A stretch of DNA of 64,000 bases from an uncultured Methylococcaceae bacterium (lineage in GTDB: Bacteria; Pseudomonadota; Gammaproteobacteria; Methylococcales; Methylomonadaceae), in the NCBI GenBank assembly GCA_913056195.1, contig CAJXMF010000004.1, positions 33,090 through 97,089 on the forward strand, in the 5' to 3' direction. A program made the position numbers and the translations under genes. Position 1 is the stretch's first letter. Every line of letters begins with the position of its first letter. The notes beneath the pieces are model-generated. The model saw only the letters and a list, made by a program, of their open reading frames with translations, searched no databases and had not been told where the DNA came from. Positions 47,250-59,865 of the stretch are shown piece after piece.

Positions 47250-49775
47250 ATGGCGCGTATTTTCATCATTTTATCCAGTTTGGCATTGATGGCTGTACTT
47301 CTAGCCGGTGGTATCACCTACTGGTTTTCAGTATCGGAAGTTAAAAAAGAACAGTCTGAACAAGTCAAAAACATGGCGAAAGGACTGGCCATTGCCGTAT
47401 CTGAACGCCTTAATATGTTGCAAAAAATGGTTGATAATGCAGCTACCCTTCCGGATGTAAGCGAATCCCTGGCTAATCGGAATAAAGACCTGATCCAATA
47501 TAACGAACGCATGTTGGAATCCTTGATTCCCTATAGCCTGAAAGTGCGTTTACTCACACCCGATGTCAATCAGACCGATGACGCCGCCATACCCCATATG
47601 GGCTTCGCCGATCTTGAAATGGTTCAGGCATCCTTAAGCCAAAAACAACAGCCCTTGGTTCAAGGCCAGGGCGAGCACCGACACCTGGCTATCACCAGCG
47701 CGGTTCGGCACAATAATCAAACCGTCGGTGTTTTGCTGGCAAGTATTAAACCTGATCTTCTAAATAACATTATCAGCCAGATTTCGTTACCTTATGGGCA
47801 TCTTGAAATCAAACAGGAAAGACTGACGCTGGCCAGTGCAGGACAAGCTATTCCCAAAGACCAATCCGCTAACGACAGTTTTTCCATAGCCGGCAGTGAT
47901 TGGAAAATAGCGGTTTGGACACCAACCAATACCAGTGTCGGCTACTCGACCCTGGTCTTCGCCGCAATTCTTATTTCAGGACTTATCGCCTGCCTTGCCT
48001 TCTTCATTGGCTATAGGAAAATGGTCGAATATCTGCGCCGCGATCAAAGTACCATCATCAAAGCGGCAAAAGACATGATGGCCGGAAAAATCAGTGGTAA
48101 TTATCCGGTTATTCTCGATGAAATGAGTCCAATCATCACCACCCTGACGCAATATAAACGTGCACTGGGTCATGACGAATCAGACCTTGATCAGTTAGCT
48201 TCAAGCGACAGTGATCTTGATGACAGCTTTTTTGATGAAGGTCTTGATACGGGCTTTCTCAATCTCGAACAAGGTATTGAAATTGAAGAAATTTCCTCAC
48301 CTGCTGGAAATTTTTCATCGTCTATATCACCAACATTTGAATCATCATCGCCTGTAACATTAAGTACACAGCCATCCAATCCTCCTTTCAATCAGCAAAA
48401 TGTATTTACGCATATTTTCAGAGCTTACGATATCCGCGGGATTGTCGATGAGGAATTGACAACCGACCTGGCCTATAAAATAGGCCAGGCTATCGGTAGC
48501 GAAGCCAAACAACAACGAATAAAGACCCTGGTGATCGGACGTGACGGCCGCCTGTCGAGCCGAAAACTGTCCGCCTCCCTGGTCGAAGGGATTTTATCCA
48601 CAGGGCGTAATATCCTCGATATCGGCCTGGCACCAACCCCCGTTTTATACTTTGTCGCCCATCACAGTGAAGGCCGCTCAGGAGTCATGATCACCGGCAG
48701 CCATAATCCCCCCGAATACAATGGCGTCAAAATGGTTTTAAACGGCGAAACACTGGCAACCGACAAAATTCAGCGCTTAAAACATCGCATCGAAGATAAC
48801 GACCTCGAAACCGGCGAACGTGGTTCGGTGGAAGAAAACACCCGCTACAATAACGAGTATATCGGCATTATCAGCGATGATATTCATATTGCTCGACCGA
48901 TGAAAGTTGTCCTCGATTGCGGCAATGGTGCTGCCAGTGACTTAGCCCCGACTTTGCTGCGCACCATTGGCTGTGATGTCATAGAGCTTTATTGCGAAGT
49001 CGATGGTCATTTTCCAAACCATCATCCCGACCCGAGCAAACCCGAAAACTTGCGAGACCTGATCGCAACCGTGAAACATCATGAAGCCGATATCGGCATT
49101 GCTCTGGATGGTGATGGTGACCGCCTGGGCGTCGTTGATTCAGCCGGTAATATTATTTGGCCCGATAGACAAATGATGCTTTTTGCCAAAGATATTTTGA
49201 GTAATAAGCCGGGTGCTGAGATTATTTTTGATGTCAAATGCAGCCGCCACCTCAGCGACATCATCAGTAAATTTGGCGGCCGTCCACTGATGTGGAAAAC
49301 GGGCCATTCACTGTTAAAGGCCAAGCTCAAACAAACAGGTGCCGCACTGGCCGGTGAAATGAGTGGTCATATTTTCTTCAATGACCGCTGGTTTGGTTTT
49401 GATGATGGTCTTTACGCAGCGGCTCGACTCATTGAAATATTATCGACAGATACGCGCCCGAGTCAGGCGGTTTTTGCTGACTTTCCGGATAGTATCAATA
49501 CGCCTGAAATCACAATTGATGTCGCTGAAGGTGAAAACGTCCGATTGATTGAGCAATTATTTGCCGAGGCTAATTTTCCAGATGGAAATATTTTGAGTAT
49601 TGACGGACTACGTGTCGATTTTGATGACGGCTGGGGGTTGGTCCGCGCCTCAAATACCCTACCGGCGCTAGTGTTACGATTTGAAGCCGATAGTAAAGAC
49701 GCCTTAAAACGCATTCAAGCCCAATTTAAAGCCTTGTTGCTGAAAATAAAACCCGACCTCACTATTCCGTTTTAA
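47250..49775 (+). CDS. algC: Phosphomannomutase/phosphoglucomutase, long AlgC-type with N-terminal TM/extracytoplasmic region
   Basis: 841 aa; FRAYDIRGIVDEELT, ITGSHNPPEYNGVKMV, DGDGDRLGVVDSAG; N-terminal TM segments at ~5-25 and ~230-255. Confidence 0.93.
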   Translation: MARIFIILSSLALMAVLLAGGITYWFSVSEVKKEQSEQVKNMAKGLAIAVSERLNMLQKMVDNAATLPDVSESLANRNKDLIQYNERMLESLIPYSLKVRLLTPDVNQTDDAAIPHMGFADLEMVQASLSQKQQPLVQGQGEHRHLAITSAVRHNNQTVGVLLASIKPDLLNNIISQISLPYGHLEIKQERLTLASAGQAIPKDQSANDSFSIAGSDWKIAVWTPTNTSVGYSTLVFAAILISGLIACLAFFIGYRKMVEYLRRDQSTIIKAAKDMMAGKISGNYPVILDEMSPIITTLTQYKRALGHDESDLDQLASSDSDLDDSFFDEGLDTGFLNLEQGIEIEEISSPAGNFSSSISPTFESSSPVTLSTQPSNPPFNQQNVFTHIFRAYDIRGIVDEELTTDLAYKIGQAIGSEAKQQRIKTLVIGRDGRLSSRKLSASLVEGILSTGRNILDIGLAPTPVLYFVAHHSEGRSGVMITGSHNPPEYNGVKMVLNGETLATDKIQRLKHRIEDNDLETGERGSVEENTRYNNEYIGIISDDIHIARPMKVVLDCGNGAASDLAPTLLRTIGCDVIELYCEVDGHFPNHHPDPSKPENLRDLIATVKHHEADIGIALDGDGDRLGVVDSAGNIIWPDRQMMLFAKDILSNKPGAEIIFDVKCSRHLSDIISKFGGRPLMWKTGHSLLKAKLKQTGAALAGEMSGHIFFNDRWFGFDDGLYAAARLIEILSTDTRPSQAVFADFPDSINTPEITIDVAEGENVRLIEQLFAEANFPDGNILSIDGLRVDFDDGWGLVRASNTLPALVLRFEADSKDALKRIQAQFKALLLKIKPDLTIPF

Positions 49776-49782
49776 TTTATAA

Positions 49783-50778
<996 letters not shown>

Positions 50779-50901
50779 CCCGGAAATTTTAGTCGCTCAC
50801 ATAACAACTAAACGTCATTGTCATAGCCTTCGGGCGACCATGACATACTACGCCTTGGGCTGCCATCGTCAAAAAACGCCGGGAGTTGAGTAATGTGTGC
50901 C

Positions 50902-51912
50902 TTACTCCTGCTGCGAGTGTGGCAAGCGCTGCTCTATAAAATCATTGAATGACTGACGAATTTGCTTCACTTTTGGACTGATGCATAATTCCATGCCAAT
51001 CGTCGAACGTTTACAGCGAATATCCAAAAAGATTTGTTCCCGTTGCTTATCCAGTTTCAATTTTGAAACCGACAAACTTAAATCAAGATCATTGCGCGGT
51101 GTATCCGACATGATAAGCCGGTCGGTATCAATATCCAGCCTGGTCGTGGAATACATTTTTACAAACAAGCGTGAAATTTGCCAGGCTTTATCGCAGCGCG
51201 CTTTACTCTCGCAAATATACAAGCCCAACTCTTTTGCCGACTGCCTTTCAGCCACCCAGTCAATCAACTTGTCCATATCGGCCGTCTTAGATTGCATCAG
51301 AAATTTAAATCGCGCAATATCCATGTTGAATTGTTTTTCAGCCTGTTTGCGCTTTGCCAGATGCCTGTTGATTTCGGCATCCAACCGCTTGAGTTGTTGT
51401 TTGGAATCTGCAATAGCCTTTACCAGGTCTTTCGGCACCTTGCGGTTTTCCCGTTCATAACGGGCCGCTTTATGCAATTGCTGCTGCAGTTGCTTTTCTA
51501 TCCTGATCCTATTCCCTTCAGCGACCTTTCTTTGTGCATCCAATGCCTGAAGTTTCCCTCTCAAAGCCATCTCCATATCATCCAGATTACGAAAAGTACT
51601 CAGCAATACCTTGTCATGGGTACGCTGTTTTTCGATCAATTTCTGTTGTTCTCTACGTAATTTTTGCAGACGTTTTTCAAGTTCAATCTGTTCCTTGCTT
51701 TTTGCCGCTTCGACCACATCCAATACACGTATCGATTCACTTAAGGATTCACGTTTGTGCTTGATTTGATCGGGTGGCACCTGGTCGGAAAAAAATACAC
51801 GACCTTGATCATCCACCCAACGGTACATTTTTTTGGCATAGACAGATTGTTCTGTCCCCAAAATAATCGCCGTAAAAAGTATGAAAAATTTAAATGCTCG
51901 AAGCTTTTTCAT
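50902..51912 (-). CDS. DUF4124 domain protein with coiled coil
   Basis: KKMYRWVDDQGRVFFSDQVPPDQIKHKRE, then charged coiled coil. Confidence 0.85.
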   Translation of the reverse strand: MKKLRAFKFFILFTAIILGTEQSVYAKKMYRWVDDQGRVFFSDQVPPDQIKHKRESLSESIRVLDVVEAAKSKEQIELEKRLQKLRREQQKLIEKQRTHDKVLLSTFRNLDDMEMALRGKLQALDAQRKVAEGNRIRIEKQLQQQLHKAARYERENRKVPKDLVKAIADSKQQLKRLDAEINRHLAKRKQAEKQFNMDIARFKFLMQSKTADMDKLIDWVAERQSAKELGLYICESKARCDKAWQISRLFVKMYSTTRLDIDTDRLIMSDTPRNDLDLSLSVSKLKLDKQREQIFLDIRCKRSTIGMELCISPKVKQIRQSFNDFIEQRLPHSQQE

Positions 51913-52218
51913 CTCATTGAAAAGAAATCACTTAGATTATCAGTAAAAAGGATTCTAAGAAGATAATCAGAAGTTATGAAATTATCGTGTTGCATCCCAT
52001 GCGCCCAAGTTTAGATATTGTCTTCTGATTATCGCTCAATAACATTGCAGGAATCTTAAAGAACTATAGCTGAAAAAATCAGTTTGTTTTGAAACCTGTT
52101 CGAGATTAAACGTCAATATTCACCCCTTCTCTCCATATCATCTTTTCCTCTTGGGAGAAGGCTGGGATGGCGGTATCAAATAGGAGGGGACTATGAATAT
52201 TAACGATTAAACAGGTCC

Positions 52219-52794
52219 TTAGCCAATTAAGCTGGCCAGCTGATGTAACGGCGGCAAAATAATCATTTTCAGCAACTGCAGAAAAATCAAGGCGACCAGC
52301 GGCGATAAATCGACGCCACCTAAATCCGGGGTCATACGTCGAAAAAAACGCAATACCGGCTCGCTAAGGCCATATAAAATCGATGTTGCCGCATTATGAT
52401 GCCCTATTGCAATCCAGCTCAATATCGCTCTGGCAAAAATCATAAAGATAAAAATATTGATGAACAAACTCATCAACTGCGTCAGCGAAATAACCATCAA
52501 AGCCGGCAAACCGACCATTACACCTTTGATTGCAAAAATGCTGAAATCAGATAACATCTGCAACAACATCAACAGCAGCAAAGCCGAGGTATCAACCTTA
52601 CCCAAAGGTGGCACGATACGGCGTAGCAACCTTAGAGGCGGATGGGTGATTTTAACTATACCCTGTGAAATCGGATTGTAAAAATCCGCACGACTCCACT
52701 GCAATAAAAAACGCAATGCAACCGCTAGGATATACAATGAAAAAACCGTATCGATCAAAAAAATCAGCGGATCGGATAGATACGTTGCCCCCAT
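52219..52794 (-). CDS. yggT: YggT-family membrane protein
   Basis: Duplicated YggT motif (FYNPISQGIVKITHPPLRLLRRIVPPLG ... GLSEPVLRFFRRMTPDLGGVDLSPLVALIFL). Confidence 0.93.
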   Translation of the reverse strand: MGATYLSDPLIFLIDTVFSLYILAVALRFLLQWSRADFYNPISQGIVKITHPPLRLLRRIVPPLGKVDTSALLLLMLLQMLSDFSIFAIKGVMVGLPALMVISLTQLMSLFINIFIFMIFARAILSWIAIGHHNAATSILYGLSEPVLRFFRRMTPDLGGVDLSPLVALIFLQLLKMIILPPLHQLASLIG

Positions 52795-53621
52795 TATTCT
52801 TCTCCCAGTTCTTTCGATAGCTCAATCGACCGATCTCGCGCGGCATGTAATGCTTTTGACACCAACTGTTTAAATTCACCTTGTTCAAAAACGTCTAATG
52901 CTTTCTGTGTCGTACCGCCCGGCGATGTCACACGCTGTCGTAATTGAGCCGGCGTGTCGGACGACTCCAAGGCGATTTTTGCAGCGCCCATGGCGGTTTG
53001 TTGCACCAGAATTCGGGCCGTTTTTTCATTCAGCCCCAGTTCCACAGCCGCCCATTCCATCGCTTCCATCAGTAAAAAGAAATAAGCCGGCCCACTTCCT
53101 GAAACGGCCGTCACCGCATCCAGCTCCGACTCATGTTCGACCCACAGCGTTATACCAACGGCGCGCAAAATATTCTCGGCCAATTGTTTTTCATCGTCTC
53201 CCACATATTCATTGGCGTGCAATGCCGTCACTGCAGACATCACTAAAGCCGGTGTGTTTGGCATTGTGCGCACGATGGCGACATGATCACCTAACCAATG
53301 ACGTAAACTTTTCTGACCTATGCCGGCGGCAATCGAAACCACCAAACTCTGTTTCTTTTGCACAATCGCGGCAATCTCTTGCGCCGTTTCGCGCAATACC
53401 TGCGGTTTTACCGCCAATACAACGACATCGACAACGTGTGCCAATTGTGCGTTTTCTGTTGTGGTATTCACATTTAAATGCTCAGCATGTTTCAGTAACA
53501 CATCTTCACGAACATCGGATACCCAAATATTTTGTGCGGAAAAGCCGCTCTGAATAAGCCCAGTCATTAAACAGGCAGCCATGTTTCCACCACCGACAAA
53601 ACCAATTTTTTCTGTTCTCAT
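52794..53621 (-). CDS. proC: Pyrroline-5-carboxylate reductase
   Basis: KIGFVGGGNMAACLMTGLIQSGF; TAVSGSGPAYFFLLMEAM; VTSPGGTTQKAL. Confidence 0.97.
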   Translation of the reverse strand: MRTEKIGFVGGGNMAACLMTGLIQSGFSAQNIWVSDVREDVLLKHAEHLNVNTTTENAQLAHVVDVVVLAVKPQVLRETAQEIAAIVQKKQSLVVSIAAGIGQKSLRHWLGDHVAIVRTMPNTPALVMSAVTALHANEYVGDDEKQLAENILRAVGITLWVEHESELDAVTAVSGSGPAYFFLLMEAMEWAAVELGLNEKTARILVQQTAMGAAKIALESSDTPAQLRQRVTSPGGTTQKALDVFEQGEFKQLVSKALHAARDRSIELSKELGEE

Positions 53622-53670
53622 AGCGTCCTCTTATTCCTTATATCTCTGATATACCAAGCATAAATCTGAT

Positions 53671-55239
53671 TCAGCCTTGATCCGTCATCCCTTTTACGGC
53701 CGATAAATGACGGATTCTGAACCCGGAAAGCAATAATACCATCAGATAAACCAAAGCACCTAAAGCAATCCAAACAAACAAGTGCACAACCCGGTCATAT
53801 ACTGACCAACCTAGCCACCACTGACTATCGACACACTTATAGAGAAAAACAGCCATCACCTCATTGGCCAGAACAATTCTCAACATGAATAATCGCCATG
53901 CTGGCCCCGGCTGATATATACGTTTTTTTAACAACGTCCCTAAGAGTAAAGAAGCATTAAAAAAAGCACCCAACGAGGTTGCCAAAGCCAGCCCCGCATG
54001 TGCCAATGGAAAAACCAGCGATAAATTCAGTCCCATATTCGCGATCATGGCATAAATACCAAATTTAACCGGTGTTCTGGTGTCTTTGCGCGAGGTAAAG
54101 CCTGGAACCAGGATTTTAACCAGAATGAAGCCCAGCAACCCCAAGGCATACGCCTTTAAACTGCGTCCGGCCATAACGACATCGTCCGCACCAAATTCAT
54201 CATATTGAAACAAGGTGCTTAACATCGGTTCAGCCAACAACATCAACCCCAGTGAAGCCGGCATACCGATCAATAAAACCAGCCGCAAGCCCCAGTCCAA
54301 AGACCGGGAAAAACCTTGTGCATCCTTAGCAGCATGATTTTTCGACAATTCAGGCAAAATAACGGTCGCCAAGGCGATTCCAAACACGCCTAATGGAAAT
54401 TCAACCAAGCGATCAGAATAATACAACCATGACACACTACCCGAGGGCAAAAATGACGCAATCAGGGTATCCAATAATAGATTGATTTGTGTAATCGATA
54501 CCCCAAAAATCGCCGGCAACATCAGCGCCATTATTTTTCTGACCCCTTTATCGCCAAATCCCCATCGCAGCCTTGGCACAAGCCCCAATCGCCACAAAGC
54601 TGGAAACTGAAACAATAACTGAACCAATCCTGCGGCAAAAACTCCCCAGGCCAGAGCAACCACAGGCTCAGCCATTAACGGTGACAACCAGATCGCCGCC
54701 GCAATCATGCATAGATTTAAAAAAACCGGAGTAAATGCCGGCACCGCAAATTTGCCATGCGAATTCAATATTCCGCCTGCAAAAGCCACCGAAGAAATAA
54801 AGAACAGATACGGAAATGTAATTCTTAGCATCTGAACAGCCAAATCGTACTGTTTTCCCTCCCATAAAAATCCGGGCGCGAACAACGTAATCAAAACCGG
54901 CGCGGCAATCATGCCAATAATCGAAACCAGCATTAAAACCAGCGCCAATGATCCGGCCGTGCGATCCAAAAAAGCACGTAACGCGACCTTACTACCCTGC
55001 TCTTTATAATCGGATAATACGGGCACGAAGGCTTGGGCGAAGGCACCTTCAGCAAATAAACGCCGTAAAAAATTAGGTATTTTAAAAGCGACAAAAAAAG
55101 CGTCGGTTGCCGCATTAACCCCAAATATTCGCGCCAACAACATATCCCGTATAAAACCCAGAATACGCGATAGCATTGTCATGCCGCCAACAACCGCCGT
55201 CGATTTAAACAACTTTTTACTCAAAAAAACTCCTTGCAA
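53671..55239 (-). CDS. murJ: Lipid II flippase MurJ
   Basis: TMLSRILGFIRDMLLARIFGVNAATDAFFVAFKIPNFLRRLFAEGAFAQAFVPVLSDYK. Confidence 0.97.
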   Translation of the reverse strand: MQGVFLSKKLFKSTAVVGGMTMLSRILGFIRDMLLARIFGVNAATDAFFVAFKIPNFLRRLFAEGAFAQAFVPVLSDYKEQGSKVALRAFLDRTAGSLALVLMLVSIIGMIAAPVLITLFAPGFLWEGKQYDLAVQMLRITFPYLFFISSVAFAGGILNSHGKFAVPAFTPVFLNLCMIAAAIWLSPLMAEPVVALAWGVFAAGLVQLLFQFPALWRLGLVPRLRWGFGDKGVRKIMALMLPAIFGVSITQINLLLDTLIASFLPSGSVSWLYYSDRLVEFPLGVFGIALATVILPELSKNHAAKDAQGFSRSLDWGLRLVLLIGMPASLGLMLLAEPMLSTLFQYDEFGADDVVMAGRSLKAYALGLLGFILVKILVPGFTSRKDTRTPVKFGIYAMIANMGLNLSLVFPLAHAGLALATSLGAFFNASLLLGTLLKKRIYQPGPAWRLFMLRIVLANEVMAVFLYKCVDSQWWLGWSVYDRVVHLFVWIALGALVYLMVLLLSGFRIRHLSAVKGMTDQG

Positions 55240-55341
55240 ACTAAGGCAACTCGCACCATCACATCAAATTTAATTGACAATAATAGCATTTAAAAAGATA
55301 ATAGCGGGTTCTTAATAACATAGATTTTTTATTGATTCACT

Positions 55342-55605
55342 ATGGCCAATTCACCACAAGCTAAAAAAAGAGCACGTCAGGCGGAAAAAAGACGCGTTCA
55401 CAATGCTGGACAGCGCAGCCGGATGCGTACATTTATCAAGAAAGTTATCGCGGCAGTAGACGCGGGTGATAAAGAACAAGCACAAGCCGCGTTTAAATCA
55501 GCTGTTCCCGTTATTGATTCAGCCGTCACCAAAGGCTTGATTCATAGAAATAACGCTGCACGCAAAAAAAGCCGCTTGAATGCTAAAATTAAAGCATTAG
55601 GCTAA
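55342..55605 (+). CDS. rpsT: 30S ribosomal protein S20
   Basis: [35 protein letters not shown]. Confidence 0.98.
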   Translation: MANSPQAKKRARQAEKRRVHNAGQRSRMRTFIKKVIAAVDAGDKEQAQAAFKSAVPVIDSAVTKGLIHRNNAARKKSRLNAKIKALG

Positions 55606-55623
55606 GGCTCCAAGGTTAATACC

Positions 55624-55660
55624 TCAAAAAAAGACAGGCTTAATGCCTGTCTTTTTTTGC
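55624..55660. terminator. Terminator between rpsT and proB (convergent)
   Basis: AAAAAAAGACAGGC-TTAAT-GCCTGTCTTTTTTT. Confidence 0.92.
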
Positions 55661-55676
55661 CTTATAATCGCAGGCT

Positions 55677-57906
<2,230 letters not shown>

Positions 57907-57929
57907 TTACCTTAACACCGCACAAACAA

Positions 57930-57956
57930 AAAAGCCCCGTCGAAGACGGGGCTTTT
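57930..57956 (-). terminator. Terminator downstream of rpmA
   Basis: AAAGCCCCGTC-GAA-GACGGGGCTTTT. Confidence 0.9.
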
Positions 57957-57980
57957 AAATGAGTCTTTATTCAGCAGCAG

Positions 57981-58238
57981 TTATGCAGGTTGAATACTGA
58001 CATATTTGCGGTTTTTTGGACCTTTAACTTCAAAAACCACTTTGCCATCCGCTGTTGCAAATAAGGTATGATCTTTACCCAATCCTACATTTTCACCGGC
58101 ATGAAACCGAGTTCCCCGCTGTCTTACCAGAATATTTCCAGCTTTAACAACTTGACCGCCATAACGCTTGACACCTAAGCGCTGGGCATTAGAATCACGT
58201 CCGTTCCGGGTACTACCACCCGCTTTTTTATGAGCCAT
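57981..58238 (-). CDS. rpmA: 50S ribosomal protein L27
   Basis: [29 protein letters not shown]. Confidence 0.98.
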   Translation of the reverse strand: MAHKKAGGSTRNGRDSNAQRLGVKRYGGQVVKAGNILVRQRGTRFHAGENVGLGKDHTLFATADGKVVFEVKGPKNRKYVSIQPA

Positions 58239-58255
58239 TTTTGTACCCCTTTATA

Positions 58256-58567
58256 TTACGCAGAAATACCGGTAATTTTTACTTCGGTAAAATACTGACG
58301 ATGCCCCATTTGTTTCATATGGTGCTTGCGTCTTTTAAATTTGATAATTTTAATCTTTTTATGTCGGCCTTGAGAAACAACTTCCGCAGTCACTTTTCCA
58401 CCATCAACATAAGGCTGACCAATTTTGACTGCATCGTCTGATTGCACTAACAGTACCTTATCAAACTCAACGCTGTCACCCGTTCCCAGTTCAAGTTTTT
58501 CTATTTTTAAGGTGGTGCCTTCCTCAACCCGATACTGTTTGCCACCTGTTTGAATTACTGCATACAT
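58256..58567 (-). CDS. rplU: 50S ribosomal protein L21
   Basis: [26 protein letters not shown]; start reset from 58744. Confidence 0.97.
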   Translation of the reverse strand: MYAVIQTGGKQYRVEEGTTLKIEKLELGTGDSVEFDKVLLVQSDDAVKIGQPYVDGGKVTAEVVSQGRHKKIKIIKFKRRKHHMKQMGHRQYFTEVKITGISA

Positions 58568-58860
58568 CAGTGCACGCTCCGTCAAGCATAAATCTGTTAA
58601 AAGTAAACCGCGTATTATATTCACCAAACGACATAACGTCAAACAAATACGCTTCGCACATTCTCGACAACCATTTACATGCGGCAGGATTTTAATTTCA
58701 TGACCTATATAATAGGATAACAAACCGCTTTCGCGCTCTAACATATGACTGGGCTGCGGTAAAATAACACAACAAAATGATTGACACCACCTTATTGATT
58801 AAATAGGATGGCTGACTATTTAGCTCATCTCTTTGGTTTTTTGGATATTGACACAAAAAA

Positions 58861-59865
58861 ATGGTAGCAACAGACGCCCCCGGCTCGACCGATTCAATCG
58901 ATTTTGAGGCCATAAAGAATCTGACAACTTCAGAAGCCCGCGCCGTTGATCAGCTTATTCTCGATGAATTAAGCTCCGATGTCGTACTGATCAATCAGAT
59001 GGGGCATTATATTATCGGCAGTGGAGGCAAAAGACTCCGCCCCATGTTATTGCTATTGGCCGCAAAAGCATTAGGCAAAACAAGCCAACATCATTTAGTC
59101 ATGGCGGCCGTCATTGAATTTATCCATACTGCAACATTGCTGCATGATGATGTTGTCGATGAATCGGACCTCAGACGCGGCAAAGATTCCGCCAATGCCG
59201 TCTGGGGTAATGCCGCCAGCGTTCTGGTCGGGGACTATCTCTATTCCAGCGCTTTTGAAATGATGGTTCGTACTAACAATATGCGGGTCATGGAGATATT
59301 GTCAAAAACCACGACAGCCATTGCCGAAGGCGAGGTTTTACAGCTGCTAAATTGCAACAACCCTGAGACAAGTGAAGAAAAATATCTACAGGTCATCGCC
59401 CGCAAAACAGCTATTCTGTTCAGCGCCGCAACGCGTTTGGCCGCGGTTATTTCCAACACCTCGCCAGAAACCGAAGAAGCTCTGGCCGAATATGGTCAAC
59501 AACTTGGCTTAGCCTTCCAATTGATTGATGATGCACTCGATTACAAAGCCAGCCAGGAAGAATTAGGCAAGAATCTCGGTGATGACCTGGCCGAAGGCAA
59601 ACCGACACTGCCTTTGATTTACGCCATTGAACACGGTACAAAGGCACAGGCAGAGGTCATCATCAACGCCATCAAACAAGGCTCACGCGATGCGTTTATC
59701 GAAGTTTATGACATCGTCAAAGAGACCCACGCGATCGAATATACCGAAAAATGTGCCGATGCCGCCGCACAAAAAGCCATTGATGCGATCGCCATCCTGC
59801 CAGACTCCGAATACAAAACGGCCTTACAACAATTAGCCCATTTTTCGGTTCAAAGGGATCACTGA
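58861..59865 (+). CDS. ispB: Polyprenyl (octaprenyl) diphosphate synthase
   Basis: HTATLLHDDVVDESDLRRG first DDxxD-type motif; LIDDALDY second motif; divergent from rplU. Confidence 0.94.
   Translation: MVATDAPGSTDSIDFEAIKNLTTSEARAVDQLILDELSSDVVLINQMGHYIIGSGGKRLRPMLLLLAAKALGKTSQHHLVMAAVIEFIHTATLLHDDVVDESDLRRGKDSANAVWGNAASVLVGDYLYSSAFEMMVRTNNMRVMEILSKTTTAIAEGEVLQLLNCNNPETSEEKYLQVIARKTAILFSAATRLAAVISNTSPETEEALAEYGQQLGLAFQLIDDALDYKASQEELGKNLGDDLAEGKPTLPLIYAIEHGTKAQAEVIINAIKQGSRDAFIEVYDIVKETHAIEYTEKCADAAAQKAIDAIAILPDSEYKTALQQLAHFSVQRDH

Noticed and set aside
52110-52180. CTTCTCTCC...GGGAGAAGGCTGGGATGG hairpin-like stretch
   Set aside because: Resembles a common degraded CCCTCTCCC/GGGAGAGGG-type dispersed repeat; arms too imperfect to support a specific call.
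52898-53557. 219-aa + ORF antisense to proC
   Set aside because: proC is certain; the ORF is Pro/Arg/His-rich as expected for an antisense frame.
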